Assembly (NCBI RefSeq): GCF_003075045.1
Contig: NZ_QCZD01000003.1
Coordinates: forward strand, 310,001 to 374,000
Direction of reading: 5' to 3'
Source: Maribacter litoralis
Lineage (GTDB): Bacteria; Bacteroidota; Bacteroidia; Flavobacteriales; Flavobacteriaceae
DNA length: 64,000 nt
Within the stretch, counting starts at the first letter, position 1. Each line of letters begins with the position of its first letter. A program made the translations under genes and the position numbers. The notes beneath the pieces are model-generated. The model saw only the letters and a list, made by a program, of their open reading frames with translations, was not told the DNA's origin and made no database searches. Below, piece after piece: positions 1-10,258 of this stretch.

Positions 1-67
1 TACTAAAGAGTCCATGTAGAAAGCTATTAAACTTAATTCATATCACCGATATACTTGATATTTTTTA

Positions 68-3000
68 CTATTCCAATTCTTCTAGACTAATCAAGTTATC
101 ATCCGGTATTCTATCTATCATTTTATTGTAGGGATCTATTCCTGCTTTCAACGGTTTTTTATTAGTAGTAAACGTAAAGGTACTTGTGCCCGGCTTAATC
201 CATTTTTTCTCTAATATAAGTGGCACCTTTTTTGTTTTTCCATTTATAATAGTATCATTTTGAAATATGGCAATATCTAATAAATTTGGTTGATCAGGTG
301 CTTCTAACTCTTTACCATTTCCATCAAAATAATTTTTTTCACTTTCAACCGTAACTTTTACTTCATAGGTATTATCATCTAATTTTTTATAAGTTGCCTC
401 TTTTGCCTTATTCGTATACAAAGTTATTTTCTCAAAACTATCCTTTAAATAATATTGCAAAGAATCTGGAGTGGTTTCTTTTATATACCCATACCATTCA
501 TTTGAAGTAGCGAAAGGTGCATGTGGTCTAAATGCAGCACTATCAATAAATTTTTTAAACCCAACATTCAGTCTATCTTCACCAATATAATCTTGTAAAG
601 CATACAGAATCAATCCTCCTTTTCTATACCAAACATAGGCTTGGGTATCATTATCCAATAAAGTTTTTTCAAATTTATTCTCACCAGCTCTGCCTCGTAA
701 ATAACTATCCAATTCTCTTTTCAAAAAGTCTTGCATGGCATCTACACCGTATTCTTTTTTCATGACCATAAGCGACGAATATTCTGCCATAGATTCTGAA
801 ATTTGATTAGCTCCACGTGTTGCAGAAGGTGTAATTTGATGTCCCCACCATTGATGTGCTACTTCATGGGATGTAACCATGTAAGCATAATCCAGATCTT
901 CAGGGTCGCTAAAATCGCCGGTCCATCCAAAACTTTCTGCATAGGGTACTGTATTTGGGAAAGATTGGGCAAAAGACTGGTATCTTGGAAATTCAATTAT
1001 TCGCATTTGACGATATTGATATGGCCCAAAATTATCAGAAAAATAGTCTAAGGAATGTCGAACAGCTCTAGCAAATCGTTTTACATTATAGGGATGATCT
1101 GGGTGATGAAAAATCTCAATAGCAACCTTTTCCCCATTATTTCCCGTCCAATCTTCTTTGTAAACATCATAGCGTGCAGAGGAAACATTAAAAAAGTAAT
1201 CCATTTCACCTTCCATTTTATAATGGTAATATTTTCTGCCATTTTCTTTCCACTCTTTTTGTAAATAACCAGGCATTATAGCAATCTGGTCAGGAGCTGT
1301 ACTAACTGTACCTTCAAAAGTTATATAATCTGCATCATCATTAAACAATAAATTACTTAATCCCCATTTATCATTTTGAGGAGGTGCCGAATATTCCTTT
1401 TCCGGCAAACCATATTCTTTTCTGTATTTATCACTTGTTAGTTCATATTGTAAATTATACCCAAAAGTTGGAAAAAAATCATTGTTCAAAAAAGTACCGT
1501 TATACACAATATCAGACCCAGAACCCTCATTGGGGAAACCCTTATAGCCCCTTTTTATCGCAAAATTCATGACCAAAGTATCACCAGGCATCATTCTATT
1601 TGGTAGTTTATAAAGTTTATAATTAGACTTGCTATATACTTTACCTTCTTTTAAATCAACATCACTTACTGCCAACCTTAACAACTCTGTGTGCAGTAAT
1701 TGATTATCTCCCCAATTTAAGTGTAAAGAATCAATGGGGGTCTCTCCTTTATTTACCATCGTAAACGTACCGGACATTGTTGCATATCTTTCTTCTGGAA
1801 CTAAATCCACATCTACCTTTACATCTGTAAATTTTGGTTGATTTATATAGTTGTACTTACTAATTTCTTTTTCATAATTAGCTGCTAATTCCCTGCCTTG
1901 TTTTATTGTTCTATAAGAATTTAATTCACTTACATTATAATGAACATACCACCCGGCACCAATACAGACCAAAATAGCTACCACCATTGCCACTTTCTCC
2001 TTTAAGCCGAAACGATGTCTTGCCTCTTTCCATCTAGCCTTTACTCCTGAATCAGTTCCTCTTTTCCAAAATAACAACCCAATTATAGCCAGTACGCAAC
2101 CAAAACCTAACCAATATAAGCGGAACCAATTTTGACCAGAAAGAAAATGTCCAAACCCGTTCATATCTGAAATCGTGTACCTTGGTGCATAACTATATAG
2201 ATACATATTATAGTCAATATCCGCAAGGCTGCTGATGGCAAACAACGCTGCCCAAATCGCTATGGTTACTACATGTCCTAAAAACTTTTTTGAGATTAAA
2301 GCATGTACAAAAAATGCCAACATTACGTAAGAAATATATTTTGGAAATTCTATTAAATAGAGATCGGTAAAATACATACCTAATTGAAAGTTATAATAGC
2401 CCTGTAGTATTTGATTTAACAATCCACTTACTAAAATCATGTTTACCAATATGAAACATACAAAAACCAGAGCAAGAAACTTAGAACCGTAAACTACCCA
2501 ATTCGGCAGAGGCAACGCACCATAAATTTGGTCGTATTTTACACTACGCTCTCTATGTAAAACCTCACCCGTCATAAAAACAATGAGTATAAATATGAGC
2601 ACTACATAATTATAATCCTTAATCTCTAACATGTAATAGGTCATGGGCATCATTGGTGTACCATAGGTTGGGTTACCAAACCAACCATCAAAAAACAAAA
2701 ATCCAACAGCTGCAATTAAAATAGCTTTAAAAAAAAGATCCTTGGTTATATTTCTAAATTCCATCCATGCCAAATTCCCTAGCATCTTTACATTATGTGA
2801 ACTACTAAAAACCTGAGACACTACCGGTATTTTTGTTAATACTGCGGCAGATGAACCATCTAACTCTTTAGCAGCTTTCTTTTTAGAACCTAGCTTCTTA
2901 TTCAAGAAGCGCTGAAAGTCAAATCTAAAAACTGTAAATAAACATATTAAAAAACCAACACCAACCCATAATATTCTATTCCACATTACAGTATCTTTAA

Positions 3001-3706
3001 AAGGTACTGTTAAGGTATTTTGCTCCTCTGGAGTCCAATATTGAATTGTATTATTTAATGCTCCAAAACCAAAAGGATCAAGTAAACTAACCAGTTCTTT
3101 ATTTTCAATATCTTGAGTAAGCGTTAAAGTCACCAAGTAAATAATAAATAAAATTGCCCCGCCGGCATAAGCCAACATAATACGCTTGGTCAATGCAACC
3201 AAGGCAAAGAAAATACACCCCGTAAAGAAAAAATTAGACCAATAAAAAACCAATGAGGGCTGTAAATAGTGCCATAAATTAAAATCTGCATAGCGCTCTG
3301 CCGGTTCGAAACCTGCATAAGGACCTACAGCATAACCGATCATAAAACCAAGAATCAAACCTAAACTCACTAAAAACAATGTAAACATTGACCCTGTAAA
3401 CCTACCCAGTACATATCCCTTTTCACTAATTGGATAACTGAATAAATAATTTTGGGTACCATGTTCAATATCCCTATATATAGGAACTCCCATTATGGCA
3501 CTTGCCAACATAATTCCAAAAATACTGACCACATTTAACGTTGATGCTATATTGGAAGGTGCATTTAAGAACACTTTTTCAGAACCTCCTTCAAATCCTC
3601 CAATGGAAATAATCATTCCATATAAAAAAAGGATTCCAAAATAAGCCCAAGTTGCAGGACGTTTTATACGATATTTTATTTCAAATAAGAATATTTCAGT
3701 AAACAT
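68..3706 (-). CDS. ABC-2 type permease fused to M1-family metallopeptidase
   Basis: The 1212-residue protein joins two modules. Roughly residues 1-600 are a multi-span ABC-2-type membrane domain with many hydrophobic segments and a loop of about 50 polar residues near residue 275. The remainder is an extracytoplasmic M1 aminopeptidase-like domain with the zinc motif HEVAH at 947-951, followed by a Ser-Glu-Ser-Met-Ala-Glu stretch about 20 residues later that should supply the third ligand. The classical GAMEN exopeptidase motif is not obvious. The ATPase gene ends 33 bp upstream and must be its partner. The fusion is a recurrent Bacteroidota architecture without, to my knowledge, a defined substrate. 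Inference: peptide processing coupled to transport, or membrane-protein quality control. Family call is firm, function unknown. Confidence 0.9.
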   Translation of the reverse strand: MFTEIFLFEIKYRIKRPATWAYFGILFLYGMIISIGGFEGGSEKVFLNAPSNIASTLNVVSIFGIMLASAIMGVPIYRDIEHGTQNYLFSYPISEKGYVLGRFTGSMFTLFLVSLGLILGFMIGYAVGPYAGFEPAERYADFNLWHYLQPSLVFYWSNFFFTGCIFFALVALTKRIMLAYAGGAILFIIYLVTLTLTQDIENKELVSLLDPFGFGALNNTIQYWTPEEQNTLTVPFKDTVMWNRILWVGVGFLICLFTVFRFDFQRFLNKKLGSKKKAAKELDGSSAAVLTKIPVVSQVFSSSHNVKMLGNLAWMEFRNITKDLFFKAILIAAVGFLFFDGWFGNPTYGTPMMPMTYYMLEIKDYNYVVLIFILIVFMTGEVLHRERSVKYDQIYGALPLPNWVVYGSKFLALVFVCFILVNMILVSGLLNQILQGYYNFQLGMYFTDLYLIEFPKYISYVMLAFFVHALISKKFLGHVVTIAIWAALFAISSLADIDYNMYLYSYAPRYTISDMNGFGHFLSGQNWFRLYWLGFGCVLAIIGLLFWKRGTDSGVKARWKEARHRFGLKEKVAMVVAILVCIGAGWYVHYNVSELNSYRTIKQGRELAANYEKEISKYNYINQPKFTDVKVDVDLVPEERYATMSGTFTMVNKGETPIDSLHLNWGDNQLLHTELLRLAVSDVDLKEGKVYSKSNYKLYKLPNRMMPGDTLVMNFAIKRGYKGFPNEGSGSDIVYNGTFLNNDFFPTFGYNLQYELTSDKYRKEYGLPEKEYSAPPQNDKWGLSNLLFNDDADYITFEGTVSTAPDQIAIMPGYLQKEWKENGRKYYHYKMEGEMDYFFNVSSARYDVYKEDWTGNNGEKVAIEIFHHPDHPYNVKRFARAVRHSLDYFSDNFGPYQYRQMRIIEFPRYQSFAQSFPNTVPYAESFGWTGDFSDPEDLDYAYMVTSHEVAHQWWGHQITPSATRGANQISESMAEYSSLMVMKKEYGVDAMQDFLKRELDSYLRGRAGENKFEKTLLDNDTQAYVWYRKGGLILYALQDYIGEDRLNVGFKKFIDSAAFRPHAPFATSNEWYGYIKETTPDSLQYYLKDSFEKITLYTNKAKEATYKKLDDNTYEVKVTVESEKNYFDGNGKELEAPDQPNLLDIAIFQNDTIINGKTKKVPLILEKKWIKPGTSTFTFTTNKKPLKAGIDPYNKMIDRIPDDNLISLEELE

Positions 3707-3739
3707 GATGGTCGGTTTTAGGTGGATGGAAAGAAAAAT

Positions 3740-4627
3740 CTATGCGGTAACAGCGTTTGATCTAGCTGTAATTTCTGTGAAGTAAACATCTTCTAAATTG
3801 GCAGGACTTGTTTCAAAAGTTTCATCTGGTCTCATTTCACTATATACATGAATAATTGTTCTACCCGCTTTTAAATGAGTTGAAATAACTTGATGTTCTG
3901 CCTTATACGCATCAAGATCCTTTTTGTCGATCATTTTTTTCCAGATCTTACCCTGTATTCCAGATATTATTTCGGTAGGATTACCTTGTGCTACAACCTC
4001 TCCAAGGCAAATAATAGCCATGTTCTTGCACAGATTAGCCACATCTTCAACAATATGTGTAGAAAGAATAATGATGGTGTTTTCCCCTATTTCACTTAAC
4101 AAATTATGAAAGCGAACTCGCTCTGCAGGATCAAGACCAGCTGTAGGCTCATCCACAATTATTAATTTGGGAGAACTGATCAGTGCCTGTGCAATTCCAA
4201 ACCTTTGTTTCATTCCACCAGAATAAGTACCTAAACTTTTATTGCGAACGTGCCAAAGATTAGTTTTATTCAATAGCGCCTCAACCAAATCTTTTCGTTC
4301 ACCTCTATTCGAAACACCTTTTAAAGAAGCAATGTGATCCAACATTTTATAAGATGTTACCTTTGGATAAACACCAAATTCTTGCGGTAAATATCCCAAA
4401 ACCTCCCTTACCCTATCAGTATCTTTTAATATATCTATATCCCCCATAGTAATACTTCCTGAATCTGGCTGTTGTAGTGTAGCCATGGTTCGCATTAGAG
4501 AGGATTTACCGGCACCATTCGGTCCCAACAGACCAAACATACCTTGTGGAATAGTTAATGTAATATTCTTTAAAGCGTGTACTCCGTTGGAATACGTTTT
4601 ACTTAGGTTTTCAATTTTTAGCTCCAT
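3740..4627 (-). CDS. ABC transporter ATP-binding protein
   Basis: This 295-residue ATPase has Walker A GPNGAGKS at 35-42, the signature YSGGMKQR at 135-142, Walker B LIIVDE at 155-160 and a switch histidine in STHIVED near 194. The roughly 70-residue C-terminal extension is typical of ATPases that serve ABC-2 permeases (CcmA/NatA type). It is the first gene of a two-gene operon, 33 bp ahead of the permease/M1-peptidase fusion, and should energise that membrane protein from the cytoplasmic side. The ATG start is directly followed by the first nucleotide-binding-domain strand (MELKIENLSKTYSNG), so it is secure. Confidence 0.93.
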   Translation of the reverse strand: MELKIENLSKTYSNGVHALKNITLTIPQGMFGLLGPNGAGKSSLMRTMATLQQPDSGSITMGDIDILKDTDRVREVLGYLPQEFGVYPKVTSYKMLDHIASLKGVSNRGERKDLVEALLNKTNLWHVRNKSLGTYSGGMKQRFGIAQALISSPKLIIVDEPTAGLDPAERVRFHNLLSEIGENTIIILSTHIVEDVANLCKNMAIICLGEVVAQGNPTEIISGIQGKIWKKMIDKKDLDAYKAEHQVISTHLKAGRTIIHVYSEMRPDETFETSPANLEDVYFTEITARSNAVTA

Positions 4628-4684
4628 GTACAGTTAGGTATTTAGTGCAAATTGGATTAACACACTGATTATTACCTAAATATA

Positions 4685-6865
4685 CTAATTTCTTTCACCT
4701 GGGCTGTAAGTTTCTTCTGCTCTTTTTAAAACATCTTTCTTATAGTACGGTACTTCTTTCCAATCGATGTTCCTATACCTTTCTATTTGATCACTAAAAT
4801 GTGGTGAAGTTGGATCACCGCTTTGCCCACCTGCCAATATACTTTTCGCTTTAACGGTTTCGCCAAATTCCACTACTGCTGCAAAGCTATTGCCTCTTGT
4901 TCCATATATTTTTTTTGCACCTTCTGTTGTATAACGAGCTCCATAAGCCGCTAAAGCCCCCCATCTACCGGATGCGAACCCTATTGGCATACTTTGTTTA
5001 CTATCATCAAATTGTTGAACAATATCGCCCGTAACTCTTTGATATCTATTTACTTCTCCCCATGGCATTTTCCATGTGCCAAAGTCAGATGAAAGTTCAT
5101 CTATAACTTCTTCGAATATTCTTAAAGATTCATCCGTATGCGTCCCAAAATAAATCATGCGTTCCATATCGCTCATTCTATTTGGATGCTTTGCCCTACT
5201 TCCCATTGCGGTTCCATAAAAATGCGCCAAAGTCATGGCTACTTGATCTTCTCCAGTAGTAAAATCCCAATCTTCAAGAATTTTTATTGGTTCGCTTAAT
5301 TTCGGATTCTTATCGCTATGTGAATTATAAGCCCTTACCAATCCAGGAATCAAGGCCTTAAACGCCGGTAAATATGGATCATGGGCTAATTGAATTAAGC
5401 TATCTATGGTATACCCTTTTCGATCTTTCAATAACGCTATGGCATGCACTCCTCTAAAATTTTCTTGATCTCTAGACATGTAATAGGGATAGCCTTCTTT
5501 CTTTGGACTAAATTCCAATGCAGCTGTATAAGGAGTAGAGTTACAATTTTGAATCCACCCATTATCTGGATTTAGCACTAGAATATTTTCGTCGACCGTA
5601 TGCAGCCCTTGCCAATCTGTTTTAGGATTACTACCATCAACTGGCTCAGAATAATTAAATTGCACATCGCGTTTTGGAACGTAATTGCCATGAAAATAAG
5701 CGATATTACCTTCTGCATCTGCATACACGGTATTATTACTAGAATTGGTACGAATATCCATCATTTCACGAAAACCTTTGTACCCGTTTTGTTTTGTTCG
5801 GATGAATGACTGCTCTAATGCTTTTACCGGTTCCCACATCATGGCAGAAGCCGTCCATTGCCCATCGGCAACATGGGTTATTGGACCATGATGGGTTCTG
5901 TAGGCTGGAAATCTCTTCTCTTTCAATTCTTGTCCGTCTATATATTTCAACACAATTTCCGATGATGCTACGGGTCGTAATTCTTCTCCGTATTGATAGA
6001 CCAACTGGTCATTATTCTTAATAATAATTTCCTTAAATTCATCCATAACATCGGTGTAGGTTGAAGTATGCATCCATCCGGTTTTTTCATTGAATCCTTG
6101 ATAAACGAAAAACTGACCCCATGTCACCGCACCATAGGCATTTAATCCTTCCTCCGAAACTACATGAACCTCTCCCCTAAAATAAAACGAGGTATGCGGA
6201 TTGATTAATAATAACGGATTACCAGATTGGGTCAATGTACCTGAAATAGCTATCCCGTTAGAACCCTGGGGTTCTTCGGCTTCTCTTTCTTTTTCTAATT
6301 GCATCAATTCCATTTCTGGCAGTTCCATATCACTTTCATAAAAAGCAGCGATTTTCTTTGTTGAAATTCGCTCTATATCCCCGCCTATTGAACCTTCACT
6401 AAAATACATGGGCATCCAAGGTTCAAAATGTGTCAACAATCTTGGTTTTACCTCTGGGTGGGTGTATAGGTAATAGTTTATACCATCTGCAAAAGCATCA
6501 CATAATTCTTTTAACCAAGCAGGACTCTTTTCATAATTGGCTTTTGCCTCCTCCTCGGTCATGAATAGCTTAGCACGTAAATCGCTATACAATGCTTCTT
6601 CGCCATCTACTTCTGCCAATCTACCAGTTGCCCAAATATAGTTTTGCTCAACACGGTTAAAATCATCTTCGCACTTTGCGTATAATAATCCGAATACCGC
6701 ATCGGCATCGGTTTTTCCATAAATATGAGGCACTCCAAAGTCATCTCTTATTATTTCAACATTCGCAGCTTGTGCTTCCCATTTTTCAACTTCAGGGTTT
6801 TTTGGTTTTTCTGTCTTACATGATAAAACCAAGACAAATGCTAACAAGTAAATTATTCTGTTCAT
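4685..6865 (-). CDS. Penicillin acylase family lipoprotein (Ntn hydrolase)
   Basis: The 726-residue protein begins with a lipoprotein signal (LVLSC, lipidated Cys16). It is then organised like a penicillin/aculeacin acylase precursor: an alpha-chain region (about 35-185), a charged linker (about 180-200) and an internal Gly-Ser-Asn. Ser202 of that motif is the expected self-cleavage site and N-terminal nucleophile of the beta chain. Family members hydrolyse amide bonds in acylated substrates such as N-acyl homoserine lactones or beta-lactams. The substrate here is unknown. The lipid anchor places it at the outer or inner membrane facing the periplasm or surface. It lies 57 bp upstream of the ABC ATPase on the same strand, so co-transcription is possible but not shown. 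Confidence 0.88.
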   Translation of the reverse strand: MNRIIYLLAFVLVLSCKTEKPKNPEVEKWEAQAANVEIIRDDFGVPHIYGKTDADAVFGLLYAKCEDDFNRVEQNYIWATGRLAEVDGEEALYSDLRAKLFMTEEEAKANYEKSPAWLKELCDAFADGINYYLYTHPEVKPRLLTHFEPWMPMYFSEGSIGGDIERISTKKIAAFYESDMELPEMELMQLEKEREAEEPQGSNGIAISGTLTQSGNPLLLINPHTSFYFRGEVHVVSEEGLNAYGAVTWGQFFVYQGFNEKTGWMHTSTYTDVMDEFKEIIIKNNDQLVYQYGEELRPVASSEIVLKYIDGQELKEKRFPAYRTHHGPITHVADGQWTASAMMWEPVKALEQSFIRTKQNGYKGFREMMDIRTNSSNNTVYADAEGNIAYFHGNYVPKRDVQFNYSEPVDGSNPKTDWQGLHTVDENILVLNPDNGWIQNCNSTPYTAALEFSPKKEGYPYYMSRDQENFRGVHAIALLKDRKGYTIDSLIQLAHDPYLPAFKALIPGLVRAYNSHSDKNPKLSEPIKILEDWDFTTGEDQVAMTLAHFYGTAMGSRAKHPNRMSDMERMIYFGTHTDESLRIFEEVIDELSSDFGTWKMPWGEVNRYQRVTGDIVQQFDDSKQSMPIGFASGRWGALAAYGARYTTEGAKKIYGTRGNSFAAVVEFGETVKAKSILAGGQSGDPTSPHFSDQIERYRNIDWKEVPYYKKDVLKRAEETYSPGERN

Positions 6866-6913
6866 GGATGCTAGTTATTTTGAATATTTGAGATACATAA
6901 AAGTACTTGAATT

Positions 6914-7957
6914 TTACCAACTTCCGCTTGCGCCACCGCCGCCAGAACTACCGCCTCCTCCAGAAAAAGAACTACCACCACTTGATGAGCTACTGCCCGA
7001 ACCAAAAGAGTGTGTGCCTGATGATGAGAAAGTTTTTCTGTAATACGTTTTATCATTTTTGACCCAGGATATATTCAAATCTTCTTCGCCCGATAGTTTT
7101 AGTTTAATAAAAGCAATGATTGCAGCTATACCAAAAAACGGCAATAGCAGCCATAGTAAAATTTTAGGATGATCAAAAATTCGCATGGCAAGATCTTGGT
7201 CGGACGTATAAATACTATACCCCACAAATAGAGGCACCACCATAAATACCATACCAAAAATGGTAGAAATAGAACCGCCTAATAGCATAAAAACACCGGG
7301 TAACACGCCTAATTTACCCATAAATATCCCTCTAAAAACCTCTATAAGATTTCTATAACTTCTAAGAAAGAAAAAACCACCTACCCCAATAAATATTGAT
7401 AGAAAAACTCCAAGGAATATATTCAAGTAAAGCTTTTCCCTGTCATTTTCATCGTCAATTTCTTGTTTAAATTCATCTAACGCCTCAGGGTTATTTAAAA
7501 ATTCAATAAGCTGATCTACAGATTCATTAATACCAGTAAAATACTCCTCTTCCTTAAAATTAGGTATCATCGTATTTCTAATAATTCTTGAAGCTACGGC
7601 ATCGGTAATATATGGTTCCAATCCGTAACCCACCTCAATTCTAACTTCCCTGTCCAACTCTGAAAATAGAATCAATAGTCCGTTGTCCTTTCCTTCTTGA
7701 CCAATACCGTTCTGCACAAAGAGACCGTTGGCGTAAGATTCTATAGTATCAAAACCCAACTCTTCTATGGTTACCACTACCAACTGATTAGTAGTGGTGT
7801 CTTCAAAAGCTACCAAACGCTGATTTAAAGCAGCCTCCTGAGCTGAAGTAAAAATGTTGGCACTATCGGTTACAAAATCATGCAACTCATCATATTGCTC
7901 TTGCGCATTACCATAAAAAGTTACTAAAAGAAATAGAAGAATAGTTTTTTTAAACAT
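6914..7957 (-). CDS. TPM domain-containing membrane protein (YgcG-like)
   Basis: The 347-residue protein has a cleavable signal peptide ending near Ala18 (YGNAQ) and a TPM domain at about 22-150 (YANGLFVQNGIGQEGKDNG is typical). Hydrophobic segments follow at about 173-198, 215-250 and 270-290. The cytoplasm-side tail is almost pure Gly/Ser and ends GGGGASGSW, the hallmark of YgcG-like proteins. TPM domains in plants and bacteria have been linked to photosystem II repair, acid phosphatase activity and membrane protein turnover; the role here is unknown. A TATATTTG promoter box lies just upstream. The low-complexity tail also creates an unrelated overlapping frame, which I do not accept as a gene. 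Confidence 0.85.
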   Translation of the reverse strand: MFKKTILLFLLVTFYGNAQEQYDELHDFVTDSANIFTSAQEAALNQRLVAFEDTTTNQLVVVTIEELGFDTIESYANGLFVQNGIGQEGKDNGLLILFSELDREVRIEVGYGLEPYITDAVASRIIRNTMIPNFKEEEYFTGINESVDQLIEFLNNPEALDEFKQEIDDENDREKLYLNIFLGVFLSIFIGVGGFFFLRSYRNLIEVFRGIFMGKLGVLPGVFMLLGGSISTIFGMVFMVVPLFVGYSIYTSDQDLAMRIFDHPKILLWLLLPFFGIAAIIAFIKLKLSGEEDLNISWVKNDKTYYRKTFSSSGTHSFGSGSSSSSGGSSFSGGGGSSGGGGASGSW

Positions 7958-7976
7958 CTTTGGTGGTCTGTGTAAT

Positions 7977-7984
7977 CAAATATA
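7977..7984 (-). promoter_or_regulatory. Flavobacterial -7 box for TPM gene
   Basis: Read on the minus strand this is TATATTTG, a perfect match to the Flavobacteriia -7 consensus TAnnTTTG. The expected transcription start is about 14 nt before the ATG at 7957. I see no TTG -33 element at the usual distance. Confidence 0.45.
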
Positions 7985-8075
7985 AAAACCTTTATTGAGA
8001 CCTAACCATACTATCAAAACCTATTCTAGATTCGGTTAAACTTTAGAATTGAAGTAACTTGCAGATCGTTGTCTG

Positions 8076-8099
8076 TCGGTCTTGACTGTGCTCGACCGA
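8076..8099. repeat. Dispersed hairpin element, copy 1
   Basis: Arms TCGGTC (8076-8081) and GACCGA (8094-8099) are perfectly complementary around a 12-nt loop containing GACTGTGCTC. Related elements at 15452-15474 and 33933-33956 keep the loop core CTGYGCTC or CTCCGCTC. It lies in the divergent gap between the TPM and ABC exporter genes. Confidence 0.5.
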
Positions 8100-8141
8100 A
8101 ATACAGAACAATTAAACAAGAATTAGAAAGAGTAAACCCCA

Positions 8142-9881
8142 ATGGCAGAAAAAAAAGTAAGCATATTAACAGCTTTTAAAACCATTATATGGCCCCGTAG
8201 AAAATTGGTTCTATTAGGCTTATTACTAATTGTTATCAGTAAGGCCGCAAGTTTTGTAGCACCCGTATCTTTACGCTATTTTTTAGATGACATTGTGCCC
8301 AATAAAAATTATGATCAGTTAAAATTATTGGTTGCCGTTGTAATTTTTGCCTTCTTAGTACAGGCAGTCATGTCATTTCTTTTGACAAAAGTACTAAGTA
8401 TACAAGCACAATTTATGATCTCTGAACTACGAGCACAGGTACAAAAACAAGTGCTTTCGCTACCTATTCGCTTTTTTGACAATACAAAATCGGGTTCATT
8501 GGTCTCTAGAATAATGAGCGATGTTGAAGGGGTAAGAAACTTAATCGGTACCGGGCTGGTACAGCTAGTTGGCGGTACAATTACCGCAGTGGTATCATTA
8601 ATTTTATTATTGCGTATTAGCCCCACGATGACCTTGCTAACATTTGTTCCCTTGATTCTATTTGCCCTTATAGCTTTAAAAGCTTTTAAAATTATAAGAC
8701 CTGTATTTAGGGAGCGCGGAAAAATTAACGCTGAAGTAAAAGGAAGGCTGACAGAAACTTTAGGCGGTATTCGAGTTATAAAAGGATTTAATGCCGAGGA
8801 ACAGGAAAGTAAAGTTTTTGAAGAAGGTGTAGACCGATTGTACCAAAATGTAAAAAAGAGTTTAACGGCCACCGCTTTTATGACCAGCTCATCCACCTTT
8901 TTATTAGGTTTGGCTACGACGGGAATTATGATGGGCTTTGGCGGTTACAAAATGATGCAAGGCGAATTGACTACGGGCGAGTATTTTGAGTTTACTTTTC
9001 TTCTTGCCCTAATGGTAGCGCCCATTGTACAAATGAGCAATATTGGAAGCCAACTTACCGAAGCATTGGCAGGCTTGGACCGTACCGAAGAATTAATGAA
9101 CAAAGTAGCCGAATCTGACGAAAAAGACCGAACCATTGTACTATCTCAAATAAAAGGAGATATGGCGTTTAAAGATGTTAGCTTCGCATATGAGGAAGAT
9201 AAAGATGTATTGCACAACATTAGCTTTGAAGCAAAATCTGGTGATGTTATTGCTCTTGTTGGTAGTTCCGGATCCGGGAAATCTACTATTGCAGGTTTGG
9301 CGGCAAGCTTTTTAAATCCGGATTCAGGAGAAATTACCATAGATGGCACCGACCTATCAAAAGTGGACCTTACCAGTTTTAGGCAATTTTTAGGCGTGGT
9401 ATTACAAGATGATTTTCTATTTGAAGGAACCATTAGAGAGAACATCCTTTTCCCAAGACCAGATGCTACTGAAGAAGAGTTACAAGCGGCAATCAAAGCA
9501 GCGTATGTTGATGAGTTTACCGATAGATTTGAAGACGGATTACATACCGTTATTGGTGAGCGTGGCGTAAAATTATCTGGCGGTCAACGCCAACGTATTG
9601 CCATTGCAAGAGCTGTTTTGGCAAACCCAAGAATATTAATTTTAGATGAGGCTACCTCTAACCTTGATACCGAAAGCGAAGCTTTGATTCAAAAGAGTTT
9701 GGCTGAACTAACAAAAGGGAGAACCACTTTTGTCATTGCCCACCGTTTAAGTACTATTAGAAAAGCGAATCAGATTTTAGTTATTGAAAACGGGCGTATT
9801 GCCGAGCAAGGAACCCATGAAGAGCTGATTGCCAAAGAAGGTAGATACCATAATTTGTTTACGTACCAAGCTAGAATATAA
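8142..9881 (+). CDS. ABC exporter, MsbA/lipid-A-like half transporter
   Basis: The 579-residue protein has an N-terminal six-helix type IV exporter domain (about 20-310) followed by a nucleotide-binding domain. Walker A is GSSGSGKS at 374-381, the signature LSGGQ at 478-482, and Walker B ILILDEA lies near 498-504 with an H-loop in VIAHRLST. This half-transporter would work as a homodimer. Family members move lipids, peptides or drugs; the substrate is not determined by sequence. It stands alone as a monocistron between a divergent TPM gene and a repeat-rich spacer. The start follows an A-rich leader and is immediately followed by the elbow helix, so it is reliable. Confidence 0.92.
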   Translation: MAEKKVSILTAFKTIIWPRRKLVLLGLLLIVISKAASFVAPVSLRYFLDDIVPNKNYDQLKLLVAVVIFAFLVQAVMSFLLTKVLSIQAQFMISELRAQVQKQVLSLPIRFFDNTKSGSLVSRIMSDVEGVRNLIGTGLVQLVGGTITAVVSLILLLRISPTMTLLTFVPLILFALIALKAFKIIRPVFRERGKINAEVKGRLTETLGGIRVIKGFNAEEQESKVFEEGVDRLYQNVKKSLTATAFMTSSSTFLLGLATTGIMMGFGGYKMMQGELTTGEYFEFTFLLALMVAPIVQMSNIGSQLTEALAGLDRTEELMNKVAESDEKDRTIVLSQIKGDMAFKDVSFAYEEDKDVLHNISFEAKSGDVIALVGSSGSGKSTIAGLAASFLNPDSGEITIDGTDLSKVDLTSFRQFLGVVLQDDFLFEGTIRENILFPRPDATEEELQAAIKAAYVDEFTDRFEDGLHTVIGERGVKLSGGQRQRIAIARAVLANPRILILDEATSNLDTESEALIQKSLAELTKGRTTFVIAHRLSTIRKANQILVIENGRIAEQGTHEELIAKEGRYHNLFTYQARI

Positions 9882-9966
9882 GTTGGTTGACGGTTTTTAG
9901 TTGTTGGAAAATTAAAATAACTGTTGTTATTAGGGTAATCGAAAACTTAGGAACACGAATTTAACA

Positions 9967-10044
9967 GATTGCTTCAGCGAGAAATGCTTCTCGCAATGAC
10001 ATCTACAATAATTCCTTCGTCATAGCGAGTGTAACGTGGCTATC
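9967..10044. repeat. REPIN-like inverted pair of REP-like units
   Basis: Unit 1 runs from GATTGCTTC to CTCGCAATGAC (9967-10000). Inside it is a perfect 7-bp hairpin, GCGAGAA/TTCTCGC at 9977-9983 and 9988-9994. Unit 2 (GTCATAGCGAG...GTGGCTATC, 10019-10044) is a diverged reverse complement of unit 1. Two such units facing each other resemble bacterial REPIN elements. The hairpin may also end transcription from the exporter gene. Confidence 0.55.
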
Positions 10045-10258
10045 CGTTTCTTTGAATTACGTTTCCGATAAGGGCTATTGGAAATTAAAAAAGATGTCAG
10101 TTCGAGTGAATTTTTGAAGTATGAGAAAATTTGTATCGAGAACCTTCACTAGTACCTAAGCTATTTTTGATTCAATTCTATAATGTCACTCAGCTACTAA
10201 TTAAACACATTTGTGAGGTTTGAACGCTGTCTATAACTTTCAAAACAAGCATTTAGCT

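Noticed and set aside
6871..7056. Small minus-strand gene after the TPM gene
   Set aside because: Alternative frame of the Gly/Ser-rich tail and the following gap; no initiation context and low complexity.
8315..8896. Antisense frame of 193 codons inside the MsbA-like exporter
   Set aside because: It lies wholly within a clear ABC exporter gene, has no recognisable domain, and its composition fits a shadow frame.
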